Positions 42,010-50,950 of a stretch of 64,000 bases of DNA are shown here, piece by piece; position 1 is the stretch's first letter; each line of letters starts with the position of its first letter. Where the stretch lies: assembly GCF_003751625.1 (NCBI RefSeq), contig NZ_RJUL01000006.1, positions 62,001 to 126,000 on the forward strand, read 5' to 3'. The notes under the pieces are model-generated. The model had not been told where the DNA came from and ran no database searches. It worked only from the letters and a program-made list of their open reading frames with translations. This DNA comes from Gallaecimonas pentaromativorans (GTDB taxonomy: Bacteria; Pseudomonadota; Gammaproteobacteria; Enterobacterales; Gallaecimonadaceae). Both the position numbers and the translations under genes were made by a program.

Positions 42010-43950
42010 ATGCGGCCCGCTTTATTTTTCGCCCTGCTCCTGGCACTGCTGACCATCAAAACGGCCAGGGCCGAGCCGGTACAGGCGCCCCACATTGCCG
42101 TTGATATCAAAGCCGATGTCAGCACCTTCGTCCCCGGCCAGCCATTTTGGGTGGCGGTTAACTTTGTGCCCGAACCCCACTGGCATACCTATTGGCAAAA
42201 TCCTGGCGACTCGGGCCTGGCCCCCACCCTCGACTGGCAACTGCCCCCAGGCTGGCAGGCCAGCGCCATTCAATGGCAAGTGCCTAAAGCCATCGATATC
42301 GGCGGCATTGTCAACTTCGGTTTTGAAGGTCCATCAAACCTTCTGGTACAGCTCACCCCGCCCAAAGACGCCCAAAGCCTCGCGGTGAAGGTCAAAGCCT
42401 CCTGGCTGGTTTGCCAGCAAGCCTGCATTCCCGGAGACGCCATGCTGAGCCTGGCGCTTAGCGCCGGTAAGGCGGCGCAAAAGGACAACAGCGGTTTTTT
42501 CGATGAGGCCCGGCAAAAGCTGCCGGCCGTGCTGCCCGGGCGGGGGCGCATGGAGCTACAGCAAAACGTGGTGTCGTATGCCCTGCAGGTGCCCGAGCTT
42601 ATCGGCACCCTGCCCAAGGTGTTTGTGGCCAACCCCGAGTTGGTGGAGAACGGCGCCAAGCCGCAGCTCTTGTGGCAAGGCGATACCCTGCTGTTGAGCC
42701 TGCCTAAAAACCCCTACTTTACCGAGCCGCCAACCGATCCCAAGGTGTTGCTGGTTACCCCGGATAAGTCCGTGCTGGTCACCATGGCGCAGCCCAAGGC
42801 CCCGGCAGCCGGGCACAAGGCGCTGTGGCTGTTGTGCCTAATGGCGCTGGCAGGTGGCTTGGTGCTTAACATCATGCCCTGCGTATTTCCGGTGCTGGCC
42901 ATCAAGGCCCTGCACCTTAAAGCCGGCCAAGGCCTGCAATACCTGGCCGGGGTGCTGGTGAGCTTTTGGGGGCTGGCGCTGGCGCTTTTTGCGCTTCGCC
43001 AGGCTGGCGAAGCGGTGGGCTGGGGCTTTCATTTGCAATCGCCGGTGTTCGTGGCCCTCTTGGCCAGCCTCTTTGCCTTTATGGGCCTGAGCCTGTTGAC
43101 TCAGTTGGAGCTTGGTACCCGGCTAATGTCCCTTGGGCAAGACCGCATTGAGCACGGCCACCCGCTTGAAGCCTTTTTAACCGGGGTGTTGGCGGTGGTG
43201 GTGGCCAGCCCCTGCACCGCACCGCTGATGGCCCCTGCCATCGGCATCGGCCTGACCTTGCCTCTTTGGAAGCTGCTGCTGGTGTTCAGCGCCCTGGGGC
43301 TTGGCTTGGCACTGCCCATGGTGCTGCTGGAGAATCTGCCAGCATTGCGCCGCGCCTTGCCCAAACCCGGGCTCTGGATGGCGGCCGTTAAAAAGATACT
43401 CGCCTTTCCGCTGCTGCTCACCGCCGTCTGGCTGCTGTGGGTGATGAATAACTTGAGTGGCCAGGGCTTTTGGCTGCTGGCGGCCTGGGTGCTGGGAGTG
43501 GGGATCTGGCTGTTGCCCCATCGGCTGTTCAAGGTATTAGCCTGGTTGCCGCTGCTGCTGGTTGCGCTGCTGCCGCTTTGGCAGTCGGCCGACAAGCCGC
43601 CCTCTATTGCCTTTGACGAGACCACCCTCAAGGAAAGGCTGGCCCAGCATCGGCCAGTGCTGGTGAACATGACCGCCGACTGGTGCATTACCTGCAAGGT
43701 CAACGAAAGCACCACCTTGGCCCGGGAGGAAACCCGCGCCCTGTTCACCCTCTATGACGTGACCTACCTCGAAGGCGACTGGACCGCCCGCGACCCGGTC
43801 ATAACCCGCTACCTGGAGAGCTTTGGCCGCGCTGGCGTACCGCTCTATGTGCTCTATGATCAGCAAGGCAAGCCCCATGTGCTGCCGCAACTGCTGACCC
43901 CTGGCCTGCTGGCAAATGCCCTCAAAGATGCCTTGGAGAACACCCCATGA
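42010..43950 (+). CDS. ScsB-like thiol:disulfide interchange protein (DsbD family)
   Basis: 646 residues from the ATG at 42010, with AAAGGA upstream. A signal peptide (about 1-21) leads to a long N-terminal periplasmic domain containing CQQAC, then an eight-helix DsbD membrane domain with the electron-carrying Cys in NIMPCVFPV and ASPCTAP, and a C-terminal thioredoxin domain with ADWCITCKV. It moves reducing power from cytoplasmic thioredoxin to periplasmic partners. The long N-terminal domain and the neighbouring redoxin fit the ScsB branch (copper tolerance, peroxide defence) better than classical DsbD. Confidence 0.88.
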   Translation: MRPALFFALLLALLTIKTARAEPVQAPHIAVDIKADVSTFVPGQPFWVAVNFVPEPHWHTYWQNPGDSGLAPTLDWQLPPGWQASAIQWQVPKAIDIGGIVNFGFEGPSNLLVQLTPPKDAQSLAVKVKASWLVCQQACIPGDAMLSLALSAGKAAQKDNSGFFDEARQKLPAVLPGRGRMELQQNVVSYALQVPELIGTLPKVFVANPELVENGAKPQLLWQGDTLLLSLPKNPYFTEPPTDPKVLLVTPDKSVLVTMAQPKAPAAGHKALWLLCLMALAGGLVLNIMPCVFPVLAIKALHLKAGQGLQYLAGVLVSFWGLALALFALRQAGEAVGWGFHLQSPVFVALLASLFAFMGLSLLTQLELGTRLMSLGQDRIEHGHPLEAFLTGVLAVVVASPCTAPLMAPAIGIGLTLPLWKLLLVFSALGLGLALPMVLLENLPALRRALPKPGLWMAAVKKILAFPLLLTAVWLLWVMNNLSGQGFWLLAAWVLGVGIWLLPHRLFKVLAWLPLLLVALLPLWQSADKPPSIAFDETTLKERLAQHRPVLVNMTADWCITCKVNESTTLAREETRALFTLYDVTYLEGDWTARDPVITRYLESFGRAGVPLYVLYDQQGKPHVLPQLLTPGLLANALKDALENTP

Positions 43951-44531
43951 AAGCCTGGTTACTGCTCTGTCTGCTTGCCCTACCCGCCCTGGCACTGACG
44001 CCAGGCGACAAGGCCCCGGATTTCACCCTTCAAGGCAGCGACGGCAAAAGTTATCAGCTCAGTGAGTTTACGGGCCGTTATGTCATTCTCGAGTGGACCA
44101 ACGACCAATGCCCCTTTGTGCAAAAACACTATGATTCCGGCAACATGCAGGGCCTGCAGCAGGCCTACACCGGCCAAGGCGTGGTGTGGCTGTCGGTTAT
44201 CTCCTCGGCCCCTGGCAAGCAGGGCCACGTTACTGCCCAACAGGCAAACCAGCTCAGCGCCAGCCGCGGCGCCCACCCCAGCGCCGTGCTGTTTGACCAA
44301 GACGGCGCCGTTGGCCGCCGCTATGGCGCCCGCACCACGCCGCACCTTTTTATCATCGATAAAACCGGCACCTTGCAATACATGGGCGGCATCGACTCCA
44401 TCGCCAGCGCCGATCCGGCCGATATCCCCAAGGCGCGCAACTATGTCAAAGCCGCCATGGACGCGCTGTTGGCCGGTAAAACGGTGCCAACGCCGGTCTC
44501 GCGCCCTTACGGCTGCTCGGTAAAATATTGA
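43947..44531 (+). CDS. secreted redoxin (peroxiredoxin/TlpA-like), likely ScsB partner
   Basis: 194 residues. A signal peptide (1-17) precedes a redoxin domain with GDKAPDFTL, EWTNDQCPFVQKHY (single redox Cys in CPFV), SVISSAPGKQG and RRYGARTTPHLFII; a second Cys lies near the end (YGCSVKY). The CPFVxKHY type was described as a cell-envelope peroxiredoxin (PprX) reduced by ScsB in Caulobacter. The four-base ATGA overlap with the ScsB-like gene supports a working pair. Confidence 0.86.
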   Translation: MKAWLLLCLLALPALALTPGDKAPDFTLQGSDGKSYQLSEFTGRYVILEWTNDQCPFVQKHYDSGNMQGLQQAYTGQGVVWLSVISSAPGKQGHVTAQQANQLSASRGAHPSAVLFDQDGAVGRRYGARTTPHLFIIDKTGTLQYMGGIDSIASADPADIPKARNYVKAAMDALLAGKTVPTPVSRPYGCSVKY

Positions 44532-44578
44532 GCTGAGTAACAGGCCGGTGGTAGATTGGCCCGGCTAACCCACACCGG

Positions 44579-44965
44579 ATGACGATGCTGCGCACCTTTT
44601 TCACCGCCTTATTGCTGGTTTTTGCCCTGGGGACCCTTGGTCATCCGGTGCCTTCGGCCGTGGCCGCGCCCCAGCATGGCAGCACCGTCAAGCAAAGCCA
44701 GGGCGATAAAACCCCGGCGCTGCTTAACCTCATCAAGCTGCAACGTCACTTCACCCATCAAGGCCTGGATGACGAGCCCCGCACCCCCAATTACGGCCTG
44801 GTATTCGAGGCCAAAATCGCTCCCGCACCGGCCTTTTGCCGCGGCTTTCGCCAGCAAAAACCGCCGGGCTGTGACTGGGCCCTCAATATTGCCGACAGCC
44901 CCGGCTTTGTTGCCGGCGGCCGCTTAACCCACAACCTCGACCGCTTCGCTGCCTGGCGCAGCTGA
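44579..44965 (+). CDS. small secreted protein of unknown function
   Basis: 128 residues; start at 44579 or two codons later at 44585, both without a good ribosome binding site. A signal peptide (about 1-29, ending AVA) precedes a short hydrophilic protein with one Cys pair (CRGFRQQKPPGC). It follows the redoxin gene by 47 bases and may belong to the same redox operon, as an ScsA-like small partner or a substrate; this is inference from position and the Cys pair only. Confidence 0.6.
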   Translation: MTMLRTFFTALLLVFALGTLGHPVPSAVAAPQHGSTVKQSQGDKTPALLNLIKLQRHFTHQGLDDEPRTPNYGLVFEAKIAPAPAFCRGFRQQKPPGCDWALNIADSPGFVAGGRLTHNLDRFAAWRS

Positions 44966-45026
44966 TCTCCTCACGCAAATACCGATTTTTATTTTGCAAA
45001 GCGGCGCCATGCCGCGAGGAGACCCT

Positions 45027-46811
45027 ATGCCTTATCCACGGGGCAATGCCCCTGTGCTCATCAACCGGCTGGCCGGTTGGAAATACGCCGTGCTGCTCAT
45101 CAGCCTAGTACTGCTGACCTTAAGCGCCCTGCCTACCCTCTTTGGCGACAGCCCAAGGATTGCTATCACCGCCAAGGCGCCCGTGAGCGCCAGCGCCTTA
45201 AAAGCCCTGCTGGGCGAGGTGGAGATCACCGCCATCAAGGCAAGCGGCAACCAAGCCGATATCGTGCTGGCAAACGCCAGTGACGCCCTGCCCACCCAAA
45301 AAGCCCTTAAGGCCGCCCTGCCCGGCGCGACCGTGGTGCTGGACCAACAAAGCAAAGCCCCAATATGGCTGCAAGAGCTTGGCATGCGCCCCATCCACCT
45401 GGGCCTTGACCTTCGCGGCGGCGTGCAGTTTATCCTCGCCGTGGATACCCAGGCGGCCCTTAATGCCCAGCTCAGCAGCGCCCGCGACGACATCAGCGAG
45501 ATGATGGATGTGGCCAGCGTGCAGCTAAGCGGCCAGGCCCTGGTTATCCACCCGCGCCATGGCAGCAGCCTTAGCCAGTTGCAGCAGCGGTTAACCCGCC
45601 AATACCCCAAGTGGCAGCAGCGCCTTGACGGCGATGCCATCCGCTTGGCCATCAGCGACCAAGAGCAGCAAAGCCAGGTGCAGCTGGCCATGGACCAAAC
45701 CCTTGGCATCATGCGAAGCCGCATCAACGAGCTGGGGATCACCGAAGCGGCGGTGATGCGCGACGGCAAGGAGCGCATTCGCATCGAGATCCCAGGCGTG
45801 CAAGACCCCACCGCCGCCCGCAACATCATCGGCGCCACGGCATCCCTGGAGTTTCGCCAAGCCTTTACCGGGCCGGGCGCCGGGCGGGTGCCGGTGAACG
45901 GCGAGCAGGGCCAGCCCCTGTGGCTGAGCCGCAAACCGGTACTGACCGGCAGCCATATCATCAATGCGCGCTCCGGGGTGGACGACATGGGCCGCCCCCA
46001 GGTGTCGATTGCGGTAGACAGCCAAGGCGCCGCGCAAATAGGGGATTTCAGCCGCCAGCACGTGGGGGATGCCATGGCCACCCTCTTTACCGAGTACCAA
46101 AAGAGCGCTGAGGGCAACACCGTTAAAACCAGCCGGGTGATCAACGTGGCCACCATTCAAAGCGCCCTGCCGGCCAGCTTTCGCATCACCGGCATCGGCA
46201 GCCAGCAGCAGGCCCAGCAACTGTCTTTGCTGCTACGGGCCGGCTCCTTGACAGCGCCGGTCACCATCATCGCCCAAAGTACCCTGGGCCCGAGCCTTGG
46301 CAGTGAGAATATCCATAACGGCCTGATGGCCCTGAGCCTGGGCCTTGGCACCTGCCTGCTGTTTGTGGCGCTGTGGTACCGGCGTTTTGGCTGGGTGGCC
46401 AACCTGGCACTGGTGGCTAACCTGTTCATGCTGCTGGGGCTGATGGCGCTGGTGCCGGGCAGTGTACTGACCCTGCCCGGCATCGCCGGCCTGGTGCTGA
46501 CGGTGGGCATGGCGGTAGACACCAACGTGCTTATCTTCGAGCGGGTCAAGGAGCTGCTGCGGGAAGGTAAAAGCCTGGGCCAGTCCATTCACCTGGGTTA
46601 CGACAACGCCTTTCGCACCATCTTGGACGCCAACCTCACCACCCTTATCACCGCCATCATCCTCTATGGCCTGGGCCGAGGCCCGGTGCAGGGCTTTGCC
46701 ATCAGCCTGGGGCTGGGGCTACTGACCAGCATGCTCACCGGCATCCTCGGCACCCGCGCCATCATCAACCCCATCTGGGGCCGCGATAACCGTAAAGGGG
46801 TCAAGATCTAA
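45027..46811 (+). CDS. secD: SecD, protein translocase accessory subunit (stand-alone copy)
   Basis: 594 residues from the ATG at 45027 with GAGGAGA upstream. One N-terminal helix (about 20-40), a large periplasmic P1 domain with GLDLRGGVQF, then five helices with GMAVDTNVLIFERVKEL, the proton/sodium-relay segment. SecDF uses the membrane ion gradient to pull secreted proteins out of SecYEG. The usual secD follows yajC and tgt; here those are absent, so this is probably a second SecDF set such as that of Vibrio. Confidence 0.92.
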   Translation: MPYPRGNAPVLINRLAGWKYAVLLISLVLLTLSALPTLFGDSPRIAITAKAPVSASALKALLGEVEITAIKASGNQADIVLANASDALPTQKALKAALPGATVVLDQQSKAPIWLQELGMRPIHLGLDLRGGVQFILAVDTQAALNAQLSSARDDISEMMDVASVQLSGQALVIHPRHGSSLSQLQQRLTRQYPKWQQRLDGDAIRLAISDQEQQSQVQLAMDQTLGIMRSRINELGITEAAVMRDGKERIRIEIPGVQDPTAARNIIGATASLEFRQAFTGPGAGRVPVNGEQGQPLWLSRKPVLTGSHIINARSGVDDMGRPQVSIAVDSQGAAQIGDFSRQHVGDAMATLFTEYQKSAEGNTVKTSRVINVATIQSALPASFRITGIGSQQQAQQLSLLLRAGSLTAPVTIIAQSTLGPSLGSENIHNGLMALSLGLGTCLLFVALWYRRFGWVANLALVANLFMLLGLMALVPGSVLTLPGIAGLVLTVGMAVDTNVLIFERVKELLREGKSLGQSIHLGYDNAFRTILDANLTTLITAIILYGLGRGPVQGFAISLGLGLLTSMLTGILGTRAIINPIWGRDNRKGVKI

Positions 46812-47728
46812 TGAAAAACCTCAAAACCCTGTCTTTTTGGCGCTACTGCGCCCTGGCCCTGTCGACGGTGATGGTGCTGAGCGCCCTGGTGCTGCTGAGC
46901 TGGCGAGGCCTGGCCCTTGGCCAGGACTTTACCGGCGGTATGGTGCAAGACATTACCCTGAGCCAGCCAATCAAGGCCGAGCAACTCACCCAAGTGCTCA
47001 CCCCCATCCTTAAAGAGCGGCCACAGGTGGTGAAAAACGGCGACGGCTGGCGAATAAGCTACCAACAGGACCCCAGCCCCGATTTCGCCCTGGCCAAGGT
47101 GCTGTCGGCCAAGCTCGGCAGCCCCGTAACCTTGGTCAACTCCAGCTTTGTGGGCTCGCAGGTGGGCAGCGGCCAGGTGGCCCAGTCGGCACTGGCGGTG
47201 GCCATGGCCGCTCTTGGCATCCTTGCCTATCTGGCGGTGCGTTTTGAATGGCGCCTGGCAACAGGGGCCATCCTGGCACTGCTGCACGACGTGGTGTTGG
47301 TGCTGGGGGTCTTCTCGCTGTTTGGCTTCGAGTTCGACCTTACCGTCCTGGCGGCGCTGCTGGCAGTGATGGGGTATTCGGTGAACGATTCGATTGTGGT
47401 GGCCGACCGCCTGCGAGAGACCCTGGGTAAGCGCCATAAAACGCCGATGCCCGAGTTGGTGGACAACGCCATCCGCTCCACTTTTTCCCGCACCCTGGTT
47501 ACCTCCGGCACCACCCTTTTTACGGTGGGCGCCATCTTGCTGCTGGGGGGCGAGCCGCTGTTTGGGTTTGCCCTGACCCTTTTTGTGGGAATAGTAGTGG
47601 GTACCTGGTCGTCTATCTTTGTAGCCGCCACCCTGGGCGAATTGTTTGGCTTAAAACCCGAGCACTACCTTAAAAAACCCCGGGAGCCCAAAGAAGGCGA
47701 ACACCTACCGGCAGCGCATTTTCAGTAG
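46811..47728 (+). CDS. secF: SecF, protein translocase accessory subunit (stand-alone copy)
   Basis: 305 residues, six membrane helices, with the relay segment GYSVNDSIVVADRLRE in place of the more usual form with a Phe. One-base overlap with secD (TAATG) makes the pair an operon. Confidence 0.92.
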   Translation: MKNLKTLSFWRYCALALSTVMVLSALVLLSWRGLALGQDFTGGMVQDITLSQPIKAEQLTQVLTPILKERPQVVKNGDGWRISYQQDPSPDFALAKVLSAKLGSPVTLVNSSFVGSQVGSGQVAQSALAVAMAALGILAYLAVRFEWRLATGAILALLHDVVLVLGVFSLFGFEFDLTVLAALLAVMGYSVNDSIVVADRLRETLGKRHKTPMPELVDNAIRSTFSRTLVTSGTTLFTVGAILLLGGEPLFGFALTLFVGIVVGTWSSIFVAATLGELFGLKPEHYLKKPREPKEGEHLPAAHFQ

Positions 47729-47733
47729 CCCCT

Positions 47734-47758
47734 GCCCGGCCAAGGCCGGGCTTTTTTT
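47734..47758. terminator. bidirectional terminator between secF and mtgA
   Basis: GCCCGGCC-AA-GGCCGGGC followed by seven T; overlaps the mtgA stop. Confidence 0.85.
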
Positions 47759-48434
47759 ATTCCAGCACCCCATCGAGGTAGTGGCTGCCAAGCTGGCGCA
47801 TCTGCCGCTCCACCCAGCTCACGCGCTGGCTAAGATAGGGGGTCAGGCGATTGGGGTCGCGGCTGCGAGGGCTCGGTAGCAGCACCGCCAGCCGCGCCGC
47901 CTCATTGGCGGTGAGATAACGAGCCGACTTACCGTAGTAGTGGCGGCTTGCCGCCTCCACCCCGTAAATGCCCTTGCCGAACTCGGCCACGTTCAAATAC
48001 ACCTCAAGGATGCGTTTTTTCCCCCACAGCGCTTCGAGGCTCAAAGCAAGCCCTGCCTCCAGGCCTTTTCGCACAAAGCTGCGTCCCGGCCATAACAAGA
48101 GGTTCTTGGCGGTTTGCTGGGTCAGGGTGCTGGCGCCGCGCAGGCCGCCGCCGTCGTCAAACTGGTCCAGGGCCTTGCTGATGGCGGTAAAATCGAGGCC
48201 AAAGTGGTCAGGGAAACGTTGGTCTTCCGAGGCAACGATGGCAAGCGGCACCGTCTTTGGCAGTTTATCGATGGCCAGCCATTGCTGGTGCACCGGGTAA
48301 GGGCTTTGCAGCATAAAGGCGGTGGTGGGCGGCGGCACAAAACGCAGCACCAGCAATACCAGCATCAGCAGCACCAGGGCTCGCCATAACGCAAACCAAA
48401 CCCAGCCGAAAAAACCGCGCCTGCCTTTTGCCAT
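47757..48434 (-). CDS. mtgA: MtgA, monofunctional peptidoglycan transglycosylase
   Basis: 225 residues from the ATG at 48434, chosen because CAAGGCGA is upstream and the protein then begins MAKGRRGF with a membrane anchor at 10-30; a start at 48500 would add an unlikely 22-residue leader. GT51 motifs EDQRFPDHFGLD (catalytic Glu), STLTQQTAKNL and RKGLEAGLALSLE are present. It polymerises lipid II into glycan strands. Confidence 0.94.
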   Translation of the reverse strand: MAKGRRGFFGWVWFALWRALVLLMLVLLVLRFVPPPTTAFMLQSPYPVHQQWLAIDKLPKTVPLAIVASEDQRFPDHFGLDFTAISKALDQFDDGGGLRGASTLTQQTAKNLLLWPGRSFVRKGLEAGLALSLEALWGKKRILEVYLNVAEFGKGIYGVEAASRHYYGKSARYLTANEAARLAVLLPSPRSRDPNRLTPYLSQRVSWVERQMRQLGSHYLDGVLE

Positions 48435-48518
48435 TCGCCTTGCATCCCCATAACCTGAAAAGACAAGTCTAACCTCTGGTTGCAAATCGATGAAAATCAA
48501 ATGCTTTGAGATTCAGCC

Positions 48519-49373
48519 ATGGTGAATATTGCCAGCTGCCAATACCGGGTTGAAGCGCTGCCCTCCTTTGCCGCCTGGGCCGAAAAACAGGCCCGGCTGG
48601 TGGCGGCCTGTCACGGCGACTTGCTGCTCTACCCCGAGTACGCCAGCCTGGAGCTGCTGGGCTGGCTGCCAAGCCGCACCGCCAAACACCTGGGCCGCTC
48701 CTTAGACGCCCTGCAAGGCGGGCGCGAGGTGTTTGTGGAGACCTTCAGGGCTCTTTCGGCCGGCTTTCACAAGGCCATAGTGCTGCCCAGCATCCCTTGG
48801 CGCCTGGACGACGGCCGCGTTGTTAACCGCGCCTGGTATGCCGATAACGGCCACATTCGCGGCTTTAGCGACAAACAACTGCTGACCCGCTTTGAAACCG
48901 AGCGCTGGAGCATCAGCCCCGGCGAGCCGAGCCCCTTGCTGGATTTTCGCGCCATCCCCTTTTCGGTGCAGATTTGCTACGACATCGAATTCCCGCAGCT
49001 TTGCCGCCGGCACGTGGAAGCCGGCGCCCGTTTTGTGCTGGTGCCCTCTTGCACCGACACCCTGGCAGGCTTTCACCGGGTGCGCATCGGTTGCCAGGCA
49101 AGGGCTTTGGAAAACCAAACCCTGGTGGTGCAAAGCCCGCTGGTGGGCGAAGCGCCCTTTGCCCCGGCCATCTTTAAAAACCAGGGCAAAGCCGGGTTCT
49201 TTACCGCCCCCGACTACGGCCTGCCAGATAACGGCGTGCTGGCAGAGTCCGAGCAGCTTGCGCCGCCGCAAAGTCTCTGGCTTAACCAGCAGATAGATCT
49301 CGACGCCCTGGAGGCGGTGCGCCGGGACGGCCAGGTACTCAACCATCGAGACTGGCCCAAGCAATGGCCATAA
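48519..49373 (+). CDS. nitrilase-superfamily carbon-nitrogen hydrolase
   Basis: 284 residues. The catalytic triad is visible as Glu in YPEYASLEL, Lys in SDKQLLTRFE and Cys in QICYDIEFP. The family splits nitriles or amides; the substrate is not clear. It resembles the Nit/omega-amidase-like hydrolases more than AguB. Single gene, divergent from mtgA and closed by a terminator. Confidence 0.88.
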   Translation: MVNIASCQYRVEALPSFAAWAEKQARLVAACHGDLLLYPEYASLELLGWLPSRTAKHLGRSLDALQGGREVFVETFRALSAGFHKAIVLPSIPWRLDDGRVVNRAWYADNGHIRGFSDKQLLTRFETERWSISPGEPSPLLDFRAIPFSVQICYDIEFPQLCRRHVEAGARFVLVPSCTDTLAGFHRVRIGCQARALENQTLVVQSPLVGEAPFAPAIFKNQGKAGFFTAPDYGLPDNGVLAESEQLAPPQSLWLNQQIDLDALEAVRRDGQVLNHRDWPKQWP

Positions 49374-49402
49374 AAAAGCCGGGGCGAACCCCGGCTTTCT
49401 TT
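49372..49402. terminator. bidirectional terminator between the nitrilase-family gene and cstA
   Basis: AAAAAAGCCGGGG-CGAA-CCCCGGCTTTCTTT. Confidence 0.82.
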
Positions 49403-49412
49403 GCACTCAACG

Positions 49413-50849
49413 TCAGGCGTTATCCAACAGGCGCTCGGCCTCTTCTTCCGGTACCTGGTGCTTGCCGCGCAGCAGCAGCCAGGCCAGTACCAGCACCGAA
49501 GAGACAATACCGATGGGCCCGGCGATAGAGAGCGGCAGGTTAAAGCCAATCTCGGCGCTCAGCAGGTAGGCGTTCACCACGCCGGTCATAAACACCGCCG
49601 GGATGGTACAGACCCAGTGGAACTTGTCGTGGCGTTTGAGCCAGGCGGCAGCGGTCCACAGCATCATCACGGCGGTCATCTGGTTGGCCCAGCCGAAGTA
49701 ACGCCAAATCACGTTAAAGTCCATTTTGCTGATCATAAAGCCCACCACGAACATGGGCAGGGCAATGAGCAGGCGCTTGACGATGGGCTTTTGGTCAAAA
49801 TTCAAAAAGTCGGCCAGGATCAGGCGCGCCGCGCGGAACGAGGTATCGCCAGAGGTAATGGGCAGCACCACCACCCCGAGGATGGCCAGAATGCCGCCTA
49901 CGCTACCGAGCAGCGAGGTAGACACTTCGTTGACCACGGCAGAGGGGCCGCCAGAGGCCAGGGTGGCTTGCAGGGCGCCGGGGCTGTCGTAGAAGGACAT
50001 GCCCAGGGTCGCCCAGATCATGGCGATGATGCCTTCACCAATCATGGCGCCGTAGAACACGAAGCGGCCATTGCTTTCGTTTTCCACGCAGCGGGCCATC
50101 AGCGGCGACTGGGTGGCATGAAAGCCCGACAGCGCCCCACAGGCGATAGTGATAAACAGCAGCGGCCACAGCGGCAGGTCTTTGGGATGCAGGTTCTCAA
50201 GGGTAATGCCGGAGGAGTAGAACGGCTTGTCGCTAAAGCCCAGGCCCACCAGCAGGCCCACCGACATAAATACCAGCAGCGCCCCGAACAGCGGGTAGAA
50301 GCGGCCGATGATCTTATCAATAGGCACTATGGTGGCCAGCATGTAGTAGCCGAAGATAATGGCCACCCACACCGGTACCGAGGTGCCGGAGAGATTACCC
50401 AGCAGCTTGGCCGGCCCCAGGGTGAACACCACCCCCACCAGCAATAGCAGCAATACCGCAAAGCCGTTCATAAAGTGCTTGGCGCCTTTGCCAAGCTCGC
50501 GGCCCACCACGGTGGGCACCGAGGCGCCACCGGCTCGTACCGACAGCATGCCCGAGAAGTAGTCGTGCACGGCGCCGGCAAAGATGGAGCCGAACACTAT
50601 CCACAGCAGGGCTACCGGGCCGTACAGGGCGCCGAGGATGGGGCCGAAAATGGGGCCAAGACCGGCGATGTTCAGAAGCTGCACCAGGTACACCTTTTTG
50701 GTGGACATGGGCACAAAATCGACACCGTCGTTCTGGGCAATGGCAGGGGTTGGACGCGCCGGCTTGATGCCGAAGATGCGTTCGATGATTTTTCCGTAGA
50801 TGAAGTAACCGGCGATGAGGGTACAGACGCCGAGTAGGAACCACAGCAT
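49413..50849 (-). CDS. cstA: CstA-family transporter, probable pyruvate carrier
   Basis: 478 residues, about 13 membrane helices; shorter than E. coli CstA and BtsT (about 700). Family segments LLNIAGLGPIFGPILGALYG, VHDYFSGMLSVRAGG and ATQSPLMARCVENE are clear. E. coli relatives take up peptides or pyruvate. Directly upstream lie btsR and btsS, whose E. coli counterparts switch on the pyruvate transporter btsT, and a BtsR-type box precedes this gene, so pyruvate uptake is the best guess. Confidence 0.88.
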   Translation of the reverse strand: MLWFLLGVCTLIAGYFIYGKIIERIFGIKPARPTPAIAQNDGVDFVPMSTKKVYLVQLLNIAGLGPIFGPILGALYGPVALLWIVFGSIFAGAVHDYFSGMLSVRAGGASVPTVVGRELGKGAKHFMNGFAVLLLLLVGVVFTLGPAKLLGNLSGTSVPVWVAIIFGYYMLATIVPIDKIIGRFYPLFGALLVFMSVGLLVGLGFSDKPFYSSGITLENLHPKDLPLWPLLFITIACGALSGFHATQSPLMARCVENESNGRFVFYGAMIGEGIIAMIWATLGMSFYDSPGALQATLASGGPSAVVNEVSTSLLGSVGGILAILGVVVLPITSGDTSFRAARLILADFLNFDQKPIVKRLLIALPMFVVGFMISKMDFNVIWRYFGWANQMTAVMMLWTAAAWLKRHDKFHWVCTIPAVFMTGVVNAYLLSAEIGFNLPLSIAGPIGIVSSVLVLAWLLLRGKHQVPEEEAERLLDNA

Positions 50850-50884
50850 TAAGGTTCTCCCGCTTTATAGTTTGCGAAAGAACC

Positions 50885-50890
50885 TATATA
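50885..50890 (-). promoter_or_regulatory. -10 element of the cstA promoter
   Basis: TATATA on the minus strand, 35 bases before the start codon; no good -35 is seen, as expected for an activator-dependent promoter. Confidence 0.55.
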
Positions 50891-50921
50891 CCGTTGACGC
50901 ACGCGTCACTTTTTTTGCCGC

Positions 50922-50950
50922 TCAGTGGTCGTAAAGGGCAGCTGAGCGGC
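50922..50950 (-). promoter_or_regulatory. BtsR-type direct-repeat binding site upstream of cstA
   Basis: Minus strand: GCCGCTCA, 13 bases, ACCACTGA. E. coli BtsR (YehT) is known to bind two copies of ACC(G/A)CT(C/T)A separated by 13 bases; each copy here matches 7 of 8 positions at exactly that spacing. The site would centre near -47 and -68 from the start predicted by the -10. Confidence 0.75.

Noticed and set aside
44966-45026. Possible terminator between the small secreted protein gene and secD
   Set aside because: A GCGGCGCCATGCCGC hairpin exists but no T-tract follows; not supported.
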